A stretch of DNA of 64,000 bases, from assembly GCA_015680685.1 (NCBI GenBank), contig MNCI01005599.1, positions 149,477-213,476 of the forward strand. Reading direction: 5' to 3'. Every line of letters begins with the position of its first letter. Position 1 is the stretch's first letter. The translations under genes and the position numbers were made by a program. The notes below the pieces were generated by a model. That model worked only from the letters and a program-made list of their open reading frames with translations. It was not told the DNA's origin and did not search any database. Origin of the DNA: Gnetum montanum (Eukaryota > Streptophyta > Gnetopsida > Gnetales > Gnetaceae). Of the stretch, positions 1 to 12,840 are shown in pieces.

Positions 1-1556
1 ATTTCTCAAACTAAGGAAGGACTCAAGGATTGCAAAGGGTGTGACTTCGAAGGAACTTCATGCTTTTGTGTTGGTCATTCACTTGAGTACTTGGCTATTT
101 TTCTTCTTGAGTTTTCTTACCGTTCTGATGTTACCTATTCTTCAGAAGCTGAGACAATAAAAATAAGAAGTCTTTGCATGGTGTGGTCCCCACACATAAA
201 AACACAAAACAACAAAAAAAAAAAAACAAAGTGAGGATTCAAAGCACACCCCTTAGACGAAATAAAATTTGGGCTGCAAGCACTGGTTATGGAACCAAAG
301 TGTTTCCTCTAACTAAGGCCCTTCTCGCTTCCCGTTTCTTCTTTGTTTCGTTGGAATGGTGGTGGCTCTTTGACGATGCATCCTTGTTATCCAAGTGGAT
401 GGTTTAACCAAATGCATTGATGCGAAGTTACTGGAAGTGGTTGGTTTGAGCCCAGAGTTGGAATGAGATTTGCCAAGCCACATTACCCATAAAACACACA
501 AGGGGCTATACACCACCTTGCCCTTGGGATTCCATTCCATCCTCTTCTTTCCATCCTTCTCTCCATTGTTCACCTCATTGCCGGTTGTATCATTAGTGTA
601 TATATTTTGGTTGATGCATTGTTTTCTTTTTGGTAAATTATTGCAGTTAAGACTTTAACTCTTGTTCCAAAGGACATTCCTAGAGCCTACGGACTCTTTG
701 AATGTGGGTTTGTTAGGGCATTAACGGCATGAACCTGCTTTGGGGAGGACCCACTGACATACCTATTTGGAACATTAGTTAACTTCTTTTCCTTAACATT
801 TTGCAATTAATTTTAGTTTTGTTCATTTCCATTTTGACATCCATTTCATTGATGTCATAGTTGTCCCTTTTTACCTATCTTTCTTACTCCTTTTCTTTCT
901 CCATTCTAATGCTACCGGAGGTTTGCGATTAGTCATGGGGGTACGGGGCCTGCTTTTTCGATTTTTCTCCTAAGCCCTGAATTTTTTCATTTCTCTCCCT
1001 AACCCCTACACCTTCAATAGTCATCACCTACATATTCCTAGATCCATATCAACCATACCACAACCTAACCAATGAACCTACACCGAAGCAAGGTATTATT
1101 TACTTAATGATTCAATTACCCTTGCTAATATATGATTGTGTTGTGTGTGCAGATGGCAATCATACAACAACAGAAGGGATCTAGAGCAAACACTTGGAAT
1201 GGAGCAGCGCTGAAGCAGCTATGCAAGGAGTAGAATTGATGATGCACTTACGGATGGACAACGGAAGGCGCAATCTAGGTGTTGGCAGCAGCAAGACTCT
1301 TCTCTCTTCTTCTCTTCTCTTCTTTTCTCTCTCTCTCTTTTCTCTCTCTCTCTTTTCTCTCAGCTGCCAAATGTGGCCTGATGTCATTATAATAAGGTGT
1401 TCACCCTTGTTGTCATGAACACCAGTCTTGTCAAGTCTTGTAATGATGAACCGTTCACATGTCATTCCATTAGTTTCATTCCCCTCAATAATCCCATACC
1501 TACTTGATATTATTGTAAAGAACTTGAGGACGAGTTTTCATTCAGTCATGGAGGTA
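1..1556 (+). mobile_element. 3' internal (post-pol) region of Athila-like element A1, partial
   Basis: Non-coding 3' internal sequence of a plus-strand element whose body lies left of the window. Positions 1-600 match the reverse complement of about 17400-18050 (element A), the direct sequence at about 42240-42800 (D) and the reverse complement of about 57700-58130 (E). The block ends in a weak purine tract (ATGGAGGTA) just before the LTR at 1557. D and E carry a long accessory ORF after this conserved block. A1 has only a short stretch with an acceptor-like TGTGTGCAG followed by ATGGCA at 1153, then a pyrimidine tract, so the accessory gene is absent or collapsed. ORFs here are short and not conserved between copies. 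Confidence 0.75.
1297..1361 (+). repeat. 65-nt uninterrupted polypyrimidine (CT-rich) tract
   Basis: A run of only C and T, mostly CT and CTTTT units, is followed directly by AGCTGCC, so it ends in a CAG. It could be a simple repeat that expanded by slippage, or an exaggerated splice-acceptor tract. No other element copy in the window has it at this place. It also creates spurious Leu/Ser-rich and Arg/Glu-rich reading frames on the two strands. Confidence 0.9.
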
Positions 1557-2303
1557 TGATGAGAAGCGATATGCACAAGCCGCGATATCGCGTACGCGAT
1601 ATCGTGGTCCGCCGCCAAATCTATAAATAAGAGGCGGCACTCCCCTTATTTCCAATTCTAGGCGTAAAGTAGCGAAGCTCTGGCGGATTGATCACCCCAG
1701 AGATAGAATATTTTCCATGTGCCCGCAGTAGGAGTCCNGCGTTGATGAACGTGTATGGCTAGCCAAGGAATCGGCTACTCATCGCAAGTAGATTCTCTCA
1801 CTCTTTCCTCCTAGAACGTGGGACAAGTACGACTTGATTACGAGCATCTATGGATGTGTACGGCTAGTCAAGGAATCGGCTGCTTGTCACACTTAGGTCA
1901 GTTAAGTGCCTCAGTACGACTGCTTCGAGCACGTGCGTTACATGTGGTAATTCCAGTAATGATTAGCGTTTGGTAGCCACAGTTGCACAGTTTAGGGTGT
2001 GTACAGCAAGTGGGAACGGATGCTGACGCTAGGACTTAGTGCTGTAGTTAGAGTTATTTTTAGTTTCTCAAGCCTTCACCGTTTAGCATAGGAGATATAT
2101 CGTAAAATACCAAAAAAATCATATACCTTGGACTTACTTAACCATACACTGTGACAACAACAAGTAAGTCTGGGAAGACAACGACTAATTAACCCCAAGT
2201 GTTCCTTGTGGCGTTTAGGCATTTAGTCTGCGGAGTTCGATCGGATCGCCCATGCTACGCTCGTTTTGTATGGTTGAGTGTAGGGGTACCTCGCCACTCA
2301 TCA
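1557..2303 (+). repeat. 3' LTR of element A1 (palindrome-type U3)
   Basis: The LTR starts TGATGAG after GGTA and ends CCACTCATCA, the shared termini of this family. The U3 holds a 22-nt perfect palindrome at 1583-1604 (core GATATCGCGTACGCGATATC). A TATA box (CTATAAATAAG) follows near 1621. Next come the conserved GTGCCCGCAGTAGGAGTC block near 1719 and, toward the 3' end, repeated ATTACCAA-type motifs. It aligns along its length with the LTRs of A, S and F. A single N at 1738 is a probable contig join. It inserts next to sequence that looks like the leader of the minus-strand LTR at 2458. Confidence 0.88.
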
Positions 2304-2457
2304 GTTGTAAAAGCCATGTTAAGTGTTTAACACTTAAGTGTATATTTTTGAGAAAATTATTCTAAGCATAAAAATGTACTTCATGAAGCTTGATACAATA
2401 AACTTTGTAAAATTAAGTAACGAGCAAACATTAGCACATCTCTGACAATGGCATCAA

Positions 2458-3336
2458 TGATCAGTGGTTGGTTAAGTCATGAGTGTTCACATGTGACCTA
2501 ATCATAATCTGTGATTGAACAATGTAAGTATACTAGTAGTTGATATTTAGCTTGCGATCATTATCTTCCCACATAGAGTTAGTGAGGTTCAAGTTATATG
2601 GTTTAACTCTTGGTGAGGTATATGATATGTTGATGCTATTTGACTTGAATTATAGTAAGTGCCAACATGGTAAAAATAATGATAATTTCTAAGTCTAAGT
2701 ACACTGAAAATATAAATCTATTCTATCCTATGGTGATAAGCAACGATTCTTGGTTTTCTGTACATGTCCTAGGTTGATGTAACCATTACTGGGATTACCA
2801 AGTGATTTCACTACTAAGCGAATCAAGTGAAGTCACTACTGGTTGTTCCACTTGAAACCCGTCATACTTATACCGACTTACTAAGAGACATTAGAAAAGT
2901 AAAGTAATTAGAGAATGTAAATGACTTAATGATAGTAAACATGATTAAAAGTAAAATTAAACTAAGTGACATGTTGTAATACTAAGTTGATCTTTATTTT
3001 TGATCATAAATTGCATTTGGGAGCAATCCACTTGAACAAAGATTTTGTACAACTATTGTTGACCACACTAGAAGCATTCACTCTAACTCTAACTTTAATT
3101 CATTAAAAAAAACTACAAGAATTCTACTAAGTGTTGGCTGAAAGTTCTTTCTTTTGATGTGACAGTGGATTGATATATATAGGCATGACCATGATCCACT
3201 ACATCGCATCTACGATGATGTATGCAAAGCTATGATATCGTAGATACGATATCATAGCTACATGACATAATGGTTTTATTAATATTATAATCCATGGATA
3301 GGATAGTAGAATGTCTAACATAATACAATGATCACA
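2458..3336 (-). repeat. Degraded minus-strand LTR (C) with adjoining primer-site remnant
   Basis: Read on the minus strand, this resembles the other LTRs of the family. It ends at TGATCA on the plus strand, preceded by GACAATGGCATCAA, a remnant of the tRNA-Asp-like primer site seen as TTGGCACCATTGCC elsewhere. It contains the TACTGGGATTACCAAGTG motif near 2786, a TATA-like TATATATAGG near 3174 and the U3 palindrome remnant GATATCGTAGATACGATATC near 3236. Only about 150 nt of its internal region remains (2304-2457) before A1, so A1 probably inserted into this element's leader. The left (U3) end is unclear; 3336 is a best guess. Confidence 0.55.
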
Positions 3337-3410
3337 CATCTCTATGTTCATAGTCATACTTGTGGTGGGCTCAAATTAAATGGTTAAGTATAACTAAGAT
3401 GTACGATACT

Positions 3411-4080
3411 TGATGAGTCTCAATTTTGGTAGGTTTTGTCGATGTATCAACATTGATGCATACTCTACTTTGTTAACATAATAACGTTGATGTAGGTATA
3501 TTAAATGCATGCACTCACTACATTTATGATACTATTTTATCAATAGGATGGAAAAAAACTATTAGTTTGTTCTCATGAAAATTAGCATTAGTTATTGAGT
3601 TTTTACAATGTGAATTAAGTGGATTGTATGTAGTCTTATTTGAGTGATCATGTACCTAAATAAGACTGAGATCATTTCTTGCATTGTAGCACTTGGCTTA
3701 GCTTTATAATTTCTTTAATTGCAATTTACTTTGAATTGTTATTTTAACTTGTAGGCACTTAGTTAATTATTTTATATTTATTACATATAATTACCCCTTA
3801 TGAGTATGACCAGCTCCAAGCATAAATACACTAACATTTGGTAATCCCAATAGTGCACAACTTGGTGCACCCAATAATGGGTACTTAGTAACCCAGTAAC
3901 ATTAATGTATGTCCAAAATGTATACAACGAGTTAAGAACAAATGCTTTATGCATAGGCTAGACCATATTTAATTCTTACATTGAGGCTAGGTAACTTAGA
4001 ATGTTTTTAGAGGGTAAGATAAGTTATTTATATTACTTCTAGGGAGAAATCTCAAAACCAAATTACATAGTCAAAATTTT
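3411..4080 (+). repeat. 5' LTR of old Tat-like element H (3' end uncertain)
   Basis: It starts TGATGAGTC, like the LTR at 33946, and aligns with it through several blocks: TTGCATTGTAGCACTTGGC near 3672, TGGTAATCCCAATAGTG near 3839, and the GCTTTATGCATAGGCTAGACC region near 3944. The last block continues in the other LTR across the insertion site of D. This copy lacks the SINE present in the 3' LTR and so shows the empty site. Similarity fades after about 4080. A possible end is TGATCA at 4309, followed by TTAGGCCACCAATC (a poor primer-site match), which would give 899 bp, close to the D and E LTR lengths. That end is inference. Confidence 0.6.
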
Positions 4081-7000
4081 TAAGGGGAAAAGATAATCTT
4101 CTAACTAGACAGAAGGAGAGACAATCAAAAATCCTAACTAAGTTGCTATTGGAACCCTAGGAAAATAGAGTTCAAAGCAAGTGGAATCAAGTCCTAACAT
4201 CACATCCATTTGACACAAAGCCCCTAAGCATACCTATAGTAGAGCTAGACCACAAAATAAATACAAATATATTTCTCACACATAAGAAAAATTGTAACAA
4301 AAATGATCATTAGGCCACCAATCATTAAATTTTCACATGTACTAAACAAACCTATCCTCCTCTAAGCCATGGGTTGTGCTCTCAAGATCAATCCTGTTAG
4401 GTGGTGAGAGTTACAATAGTTAGATCTCCAACAATAGCCAGCCATCCAACATCATCAAGTCAACCTAAGTCAATAGCGTGAACTTGAAAATCCTTCTCAT
4501 ACTATGGCAAGCCATGTCAAACATTTCCCACCATAGGGATGTAAACTTAGTAAGAGTGTCCATACTCTAGAAGTCATGGGCATGGGCCATGAGACTTGGA
4601 CACCTCATCCCTTAGAGCCATGCCAACATCTAGCCTAGCCTCACTTGATTCCAATTGGCATTTGAAATGAGATTGCATTTTCTTTACATTTTCACTATAG
4701 GTAGCAGTAACACCACTATTGTGACTTCCTCATTGTCCATTGAATTAGATCTTCTTAGCTTTCGTTGCACCAAATACTAAATTAGATTAATGGCTAGAAT
4801 GCCAATTACTTGTTTTGAGTAGTACGACTAGCTAGAAGAGGTCAAGGCTATAGGCTTGAAACCCCTGATTTCTAATGGGGACTCACTTTAGCTATTCAAA
4901 TCATCTAATGAAACATTTAGCAAGCCCTCTAGTGACTTGTTTAATATCAAAGAGAACCTAACTTGAGTGGGATAGGGTTTTTAGGAAAGCTATTGAGATG
5001 GTTAGGGTTTAGACAAGACACGTTGGTAGGAGAGGAGAGGACAAGTAGATGGACATGAGAAGAGGTGTAATTAGGATGGATGAGGAGGGTGTGGATGTAC
5101 TAGACTATTGTGTTAATGTAAAAATGGAAGTAAGGAGGGAGGGAAAAGATTTAAAAAACTTGAAAGCCTGAGGCCTAATCAATGAGCTATGAGAGGAGAC
5201 CAAAGTGGGAAATGTAGGGCATATGAGCACAAGCTATTCCATGAAGCTCATAGGACAAAGTGGAGGCTTGCTAAAATATAGGGTTTACCTCATCTAGTGT
5301 CTCACCTAGGAGAAATGTGCAAAGAAATCGATAATGGAATCCAAAAAGAATAGAAACCTTAGAATTAAGTGTCATGTATTGAATGATTTGACACATAATC
5401 TCCATCCACACTTGAAGCAGATCCCTTCATTTGAAGAACCCATGAGACTGTTATGGGATGGACTCATTAATAAAAAACCAATGTACCATTACCATACCTT
5501 GGTGGTCTAAGTGCATGATAAACTCTCCCTAGTTTGGAATTCAACTAACACCTATCACAAACTATGGTGATACATAAACTTGTAGCCTATTAATCACAAA
5601 CATGTCATCTTGAAAGGAGGTAATTGCTTAAAAGATCCAATTTACCTAGGAAGGTCAAAGTGCTAGAAAGTAGGCCATCCAGCCCTTGTTAGTTACAAGT
5701 TGCAACATTGATAAAGCCTGTAGGTCTTCATGGGATGTGGGTTCAGATTACAAGGATTTTTGGGTGTTGAATATCACCATGACTTAATCTTGAGTGTTTT
5801 CTCACAAATGAAAGTTGGTGAAGGCCCTTGCCACATATTTATAAGGGGAGCCAAGTCTTCGTGCCCAACAAAATATGGGCATTTCACTATCTCCTAACCT
5901 ATCTCCACTCATAATGAAAGATCATGTAGGTGTTTGGATAGGATGGGCTCTTCAATAATCATGGACCAGTAGTGGTTCTACACAATTCCCATCCATGTGC
6001 ACACTAGGGTACCCACCTTTACAAAGTAATATTAATTCAACATATGTTATTGTACTCACTTTGGCTTTTCTAAGTAGGTCATAGTTTTGGGTACATTAAC
6101 ACCTTTATTATCTTAACTCTCCTCAAAATGATCAATTTTTGACATCTTGTATCATTGGCAATGTTGTTTCTAGTCATCATCTCTAGAATATTCAAATTTG
6201 ACATCTCACATCACTCATGATGTCACTTTTGGTTACTTATCTTCCAAGCTTTCAATTTTGATGTTTGACATCATCTTTAGCCATGATCCTAATTTGCAAT
6301 TTCAACATTGGCTTTGATGCTTGATATTTACCATCATTTTATCTTTTGACATTTGATGACACTTTTTTGTATTAACTACATTTTGATATCTATTATACCT
6401 ACACACATCATTTTTCCTATCTAGAAGCTTTTAGAAGTTTCTATGGACCCCAATGAATCATTTCTTCATGATCTATGAAGTAGTTATAGCCTATAAACTG
6501 GACCATATACCTAATTAATAAGAGGTTGTATTTTTTAAAAACAAAAAAATCTTTTTCAACAAGAATGCTTCTAGCAACTACTCTTTTAAGCATCAAAATC
6601 TCTAAGCATTTTAAAGCATCTGAAGAACTTCTAATTTTCTTTGGTTTTCCTTATTGGCACATTGTATTCCCATGTTATTTTCCTCTTAACACATGATGGT
6701 TTTGATTGAATCTTGATCTATGCCTTCATTTAATTCAAACCCTTACCTATTTTACCAGTTTTTCATCTCCAATAACTTTTGTTTTCTAGTTGAGATCTTT
6801 GTCTAGTCAAGATCTTCATTAGGAAGATGCATCAAAGAAAAGTTGGGGTAGCACAAATCCTTATCAATAGCATCTAGTCCTCTAATTATATCTTCGAGGT
6901 TCCTTTCTTAGTTATTTGTTCCATTTTTTCTTTAGATCTTACGATTATTTAGCCTTGTTAGGGTATTTGCCTACCTTTGTTTTGGCTAATCTAGGTGTGA

Positions 7001-7769
7001 AGCTTATATTTAATTTTCTAGATTTGGTTTCATTTTGTCAAATGCTTTTATTTTTCTATTAATCTACATGATTAACTCTTTTTAAAGATTCTTGTCTTAT
7101 GTGATGATAAAAATATTATGTTGACATTCATAATATTTCTTTATGTCACATTGCTTTGCTTTAACTATCATTCCATGCAATCCAATCATTTCGATTTAAC
7201 TTATGTTGGTGAAAACATGACCTAGGTTAGTTTTTCTAACAATTTATAAGTTCCCTTTCAATCTGAGGTATATCTTCAAATTGTTTAGTGGCCACAAAAT
7301 GTTTGGCCCATTTCATGTGTGTTTGTTGTGAATTTGATTATGATGATTCTCACCACAACATGTTTTTGACACTAGAAGAAGAATCGATTCATTAGGAATT
7401 AGCATCATTTAGGATCTTCTTGCTTGCAAAATTACCTTATCCTTTTTTTAAGTTCATTTGATGCATCACATCAATACTTTTGATGTCACATTACTTTTCG
7501 CTAGTAATACTATGTAGTTCTTAAAATGTCATCCTTTATCATTGTCTTGTGAGTTCTAGGCCTATATTTAGGGAAATCAAAGCCTTGATAACAACCCTAT
7601 GTATCTTAATAACTTATAAAAGATGCTATGTCATGACATCCTCTTTTAACTCTAACTTCTTCAAGCTTTAGAGACTTATTGATAGGAGGCATAGGCAAGG
7701 GTTTTTTGAAGGGTTGAGTCATAGAGACTACAAAATAGTCTATACTAAGTGAGAACTAGGTTTCTTACG
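4081..7769. other. Unassigned AT-rich stretch between H 5' LTR and gag
   Basis: I recognise no gene. Reading frames are short on both strands. There is a TATA-like CATATTTATAAGGGG near 5836, and a degenerate series of TTTGACATC/TTTGATGTY phrases about 60 nt apart at 6130-6370. The stretch should hold the H leader and perhaps another decayed insertion at about 4.1-5.9 kb. Confidence 0.4.
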
Positions 7770-10480
7770 TACATTTGAAATGTTTAAACTCATGGAAGAA
7801 TATGAATAATCTAATGATTTGTCTCCTTTTCTTCCCAATCAAGATTACCTAGTTGAATTGGATCACATTAAAGCAAAGGAGATTGTAGAGTTCATTATGG
7901 AGCAAGAAAAAATACATGAAAAGATTCACTTATAAATTGAAGAAGCTAGGATGAAGGCCATTGTTGATCAACCTTTTGATCCCAAGATTACTATTAGAGG
8001 AAAAAAAGGTAGTATAGTCTTAGATTCTAATGTTCATCTAATCAATGAAAATTAAGAACAACTAGGTGAGGGCCTCAAAAAGTCTAATCCCATGTCATAC
8101 AAAATGCACAATATTAATGTTACTATTGCATAGGTTTCTCTACCTGGATCTATTCCTCGTAACATTGGACAACCTATCCCTAGCCTCCCACTTAACTCCA
8201 TTTCTCCACCATAAAATTTTTTTCCCCTAATTATACTCGTAATCCTCATTTCTTTTTCCAATCTCTAAACCCATTTTTGCATCTTCATATTTTGTTCCTT
8301 AACCTCAATCCACTGTTCCATCATTTCCTTCCATTCCAATTCATGTTACTATCATTACTTCTATGTTTAACTCCACTTATCTTGGTTACAAATAACTTGC
8401 TTCTTTACATTTGCCTAATTTTATTTCATTGGGCTTACTTGTTTTAGTATTACTTGAAAATATTTCATATATGCATCCTCTTCTGACTCTTCTACTTACC
8501 ATTATAGCCTAGCATAGGACGCACCTTCCCAAAGTAGATCCATAACTTCATCTTCAAAGCAACAAAGATAAGACAACTAAAGTATTCACTATGCAAGGTG
8601 GATCTCCTATTTCTCCTAATTAAGTTTTGAATGATCCCATGAGTTCATTAATTCTTATGCTTGTCATGTCTAAAGGAGTCTAGCTACCAACTTTTGTAAA
8701 ATATAATGGTGAAATAGGAGATCCAATGAATCATGTAGTTACATTTAGGAATGAGTGCATACTTCTTGCTTCTTATCCTTACATTATGCTTAGGTGTTTT
8801 TCTAACTTACTTTCTAAAAGAGAACTTGAATGGTATAGGTCTCTAACTCATGGCTCTATTTCTTCTTTGGAATAACTGTTAGCTACTTTCATCAAGCGGT
8901 TTTTGTTCAATATGAGTAGTAGTTTCATGTCCTTTGTAGTAATTAAGCAAGCTCCAAATGAATTTATCAGAAAATTCATTTTTTGATAGATAGTAACATC
9001 TACCAAGTTACCCTATCACTTAGAAGAATAGGACATTTTTAATATGGTTATTGATTACATTCAAAAATCATATCTTATCCTAAGCCTCATTCTTTGAATA
9101 ATGCCTTCCTAGTCACTAGATGTATTAAAGAAGTTGCAATTTAGCATGATGACCAGGAATTCTTGTCAATCCACAATAAAGCCAACAAAGCTATGAAGCA
9201 AGAGAAAGGACAATTAACATCATAGTGCATTTCTTCTTTTTCAAAAGGACAAAATAATGCTCCTCCAACTCCATATTCTTTAGCTCAACAATGTAATCCT
9301 CAAAGTAATAGGAATCAATATATTAAAATACCCATGAGGCATTCTATACTCCTTAATAACCTTCTTAGGGATGGTCATATTAATATAAAATATTTTTTTG
9401 GTTAGGTAGGGATACATTATTAATGCATTTAGCTAATAGTGATGAACCCTTTTCAAAGATAGTAAGGTAAAGCTAAAGTACCAAAGTGATATGACTACAA
9501 AAAGTATTGTTACTATCATGAGACTATCGATCATGTCATAGATTATTATAGAAATCTAAAATATGACATACATAATTTCATAGATAAGGGCAAGATAGTA
9601 GTGAAAAGTGAGGCATCTATAATGCATCAAAACAATTAGCAACTTGATGTTTTTTAGGATCCTTTGGGATCTAGTAACATTATTTTGACTTTCAGGCCAA
9701 AAGAAAATGCCTACCATTCTTTACCAAAGGAACCATATATTATTTGTTAGTCGGACTAGAAAGACCATAATTAGTACTCTTTACCATCCAAGAAACCATA
9801 TGTGATTCGTTAGTTGAACTATGAATCTCCTTCATAACCACCCACTAACTCTTCCCCATACATTATATTACATCTATTTAACCACTCATAGTTAAGTGTC
9901 TAACTAGTTTCATTCATCCACATAACCCTGTCATGCTACCTCCACATGCTATCACCATCCTCCAAATTTGTAGTAAATCAAGCCAACATTCACACTTTCT
10001 CAACCTATCCTTCTCTCATACTCTCATCCTTTGTCATATCATCCTACTGAATCATGAAGTGTTCCTTCTCAAATCACATGTTTATTATCTAGCTAGTTGT
10101 TTCTATCTTTCCAAGTGAAAGTTCTTACTCGTAGTCACCAAGACACTGAAACAATGTTGATACATCTAAGCGATCATCCAAGAATTAGAAGAAGGTTTCT
10201 TTCTAGTAGTAATAGAAACCTACCTCTTCAAGTAGTCTTCCACCTCCATCCAATCCTATATAGCTAGTCAAAATGGCACATGCTCCACACCTTTTCTAAG
10301 TAGTAGATAACAAGGTTTTGCAATAGATTGACTATAATTTTCTGCTCCAAGAAAATCAACTTATCCTTTTACAACCTCATTACAACTTCTAAAGAACATT
10401 GCACAACTTTATATAGTGTTCTTAAGAGAATTGTGGTTTCAAGTAATATTCTTGCCTAGATAGAGGTCATTTCAACTTTT
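7770..10480 (+). pseudogene. Degraded gag of Tat-like element H
   Basis: Frames interrupted by stops read as a plant gypsy gag. An N-terminal segment at about 7780-8060 includes the phrases LVELDHIKAKEIVEF and QPFDPKITI. A Pro/Ser-rich stretch follows at 8100-8500. The retrotransposon gag core lies at about 8690-9080, with YNGEIGDPMNHV, ECILLASYPYIMLRCF and LEWYRSLTHGSISSLE, then LLATFIKRFLFN and KQAPNEFIRKFI. This order matches the gag domain in which an SLT-type WY..L..GSI motif precedes the major homology-like stretch. After 9100 only patches remain. I saw no clear CCHC knuckle. Confidence 0.7.
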
Positions 10481-11030
10481 CTTCAAGCCCCTTACTATGG
10501 ATTAGAGAGTCTAAAATTTTATGGTAACAATATCAAGATTGAATTGAAGATTAGAGATATCTACCAATTTTTGACTTACATAACCACCAAGGTGTTACTT
10601 GATGCTTTTATTCCTCTTATACATGTTGATTACGATGAAAGATCTAATGTGATCACATGAGTTGTTATCAAGGATCTTGATTTTTGTTATCAAATGACAT
10701 TTAATAAAACATGTGCAAACCATGTTTCCTCTAATGATAATGAAGTTGAAGTTACAAGTTCCATTAGGTTGTCATTTATAGTAGGTAATTCTAGATACTC
10801 TAAAGCTTTCTTTATAGTTATACATGAGTATCCTAGAGTAAATGGAATATTAGGACATCCTTGGTTATCTCAACATTATGTAGTTTCATCTCCTATTCAT
10901 CAAGAGATATACTTTTCTTTTCATAATTATGAAATAATCATTGTTACTAACACACAAGTTCCAAGCCTTTCTCGCTTAGATCACAAAAGTCAACCTTTTC
11001 AACTTAACAACAAATTGAAGATTGGATAAA
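10480..11030 (+). pseudogene. Aspartic protease remnant of H
   Basis: An open stretch of 111 codons at 10694-11029 contains SFIVGNSRYSKAFFIVIHEY, then NGILGHPWLSQHYVVSSPIH and EIYFSF. This corresponds to the C-terminal half of a Tat-type retropepsin (flap through an ILGRPWL-like motif, then a VPSTLHQ.IKF-like tail). The catalytic D-S/T-G region upstream is not recognisable: around 10590, LLDAFIPLIHVDYDE is out of pattern. The family role is cleavage of the Gag-Pol polyprotein; this copy cannot do that. Confidence 0.65.
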
Positions 11031-12840
11031 CTTAAACAATTCCCTCTCTTACTAAAACTCCTGGTACTACTGAAGATTGGATAAACTTAAAGAATGACTC
11101 TATCTTTGATATTAAGTTTGTCGAATTATGATTTAGAGAACTCAATATCTCCTCTTCAAAGAAGGAGGCTTCACCTTATCCTTCTTATGCTACTACTTGT
11201 ACATTTATTATTGATCAAACAATATCAAATACTTAACTTCATTTGACTTTTCTTTTTTTGACATGTCTTTAGCAAAAAACAAGTAATTACTATTTAAAGT
11301 GGTAGAATTCTACCAGCACATATTAGGATTTAGTTACAAATCTATGTTCTCTTTTCTATTATTTCCTTTTATGTTAAGTTCTATTACTTATTGATAAACT
11401 ATTGATGTTAAGTCATAAGACATAATTGAACATTGTTTGCCATTTGTGTCATTTCTAAGCTATTATAACATAATGTAATATTAAAGCAAGAAATGATGTA
11501 GAAAAGTGTATTTTTATTACTTTGAAATTTGTTTAGTACATTTGAAGAATGTCATAATGATTAATGTCTCATGTCATTTTTACATCTTGTGTAATCTGAC
11601 ACTTAGGAAAATTATGCTTACAAAATTTTCTTTGTGTTCAATGTAGATAACATACACAACGTTGCCAAAACTAGAATTGCCTTTTGTAATTCTTTTATTC
11701 TTTCCCATTTTGATCCTTATCTCCAATAGCTATCTCATCCTCTTCATTATCACTATCAATTTACATGGGAGTTGGATCTACTGTTGTAGCTTTCCTTTGG
11801 CTAGTTTTACTTGGATTTGTACAACACTAGAAGTAATCAAGTATTAGTACAAGTTATTACATAAGAGAGTTAAACTGTAAGATGATAAACAAGGCTTACG
11901 TTGTCTATTTCTTTATATTTATAGCATTCTTTCTCCTATCTCATCTAGACTCAAATTTGATATGTTTACACTTTCAAATGTTGAGCTAGGGATCTTTGAC
12001 AAAATACTTGCCCACTCCTCTTTGTATGCTTTTAGCTCTTCTAAGGGGATGTCATCCTCATCTTCTGCTTTACAGGCTCCCCTTGTGGGGCTTTCTACTA
12101 ATCCTCTAGTGTGGTCACCACCATACTATTACAAAAATTTTGGAATGTCTATTTTGGCTTATACTATTAAATAAACATACTTCTTATTTCCCTATCTATG
12201 TATAGGCCTTTATTCTCTTTCAAAAATTAGTAGTACTCTCACTTGTACCACCTTTTATTTCTTTGATGTGTTCCACTCCAACTCTCCTATGCTATTGTAG
12301 AATTCTTGAGATTTTTAATAAAATGAATCATCACTAACATATACCTTTTACATTCCATTAAAGCCTTTTGGAACTCTAAAGCTTTATTCTTCTCTCACCA
12401 ATATATGTGAGGTGAAGGGTTATGCCTCACCATATTATTGTTAGTGATTTTAGTTACGGATAGTTATACTTGGTGTGACAATATTTTTATTTGACATTCA
12501 TGTCCTTCTTCTTTCTTATGTGCTGATCTAAATAAACTAATAATACAACATTGGTGTTTTCTTGTTGAATGGCTAATACCCCCGTGTCCTTGGCATAATT
12601 TAGAGCTATGCTTATTTTTTCTGTTGTTGCACTTTTAGTTGCCACATTAATATTTATTGCTAGATCTCAAAAAATAACTTAATCTCTATTTAGTTTTACT
12701 TCTATCTTTGTAGTAAATAATCATGTCAGGTTTAATTGATGAAAATTTACTACACTACTTTAATAATGTTAAGTATACTTACTTTCTCCTAGAGAAATCA
12801 AAGTCACCTTTCTTTCCATGTCTTCTACCAACACTTATAG
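11031..12840 (+). other. Unassigned stretch between H protease and insertion B
   Basis: I see no recognisable protein motif beyond about 11230. Short frames at 11662-11847 and 11962-12174 are Ser/Leu-rich and resemble nothing I know. By position it should belong to H (protease-RT spacer) or to an unrecognised nested piece. Its last five bases, TATAG, form the left target-site copy of B. Confidence 0.4.

Noticed and set aside
1093-1152. Possible 60-nt GT-AG intron before ATGGCA in A1
   Set aside because: Too short for a typical plant intron, and the donor is not at the position conserved in D and E; only the acceptor-like end is kept as a note.
4400-5900. Host gene pseudogene or DNA transposon
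   Set aside because: Translations on both strands gave no recognisable motif and no terminal inverted repeats were found.
6140-6180. TATCA followed by TTGGCAATGTTGTTTCTAG as the end of H's 5' LTR plus primer site
   Set aside because: The 200 bp before it do not resemble the 3' ends of the other LTRs, and it would imply a 2.7-kb LTR.
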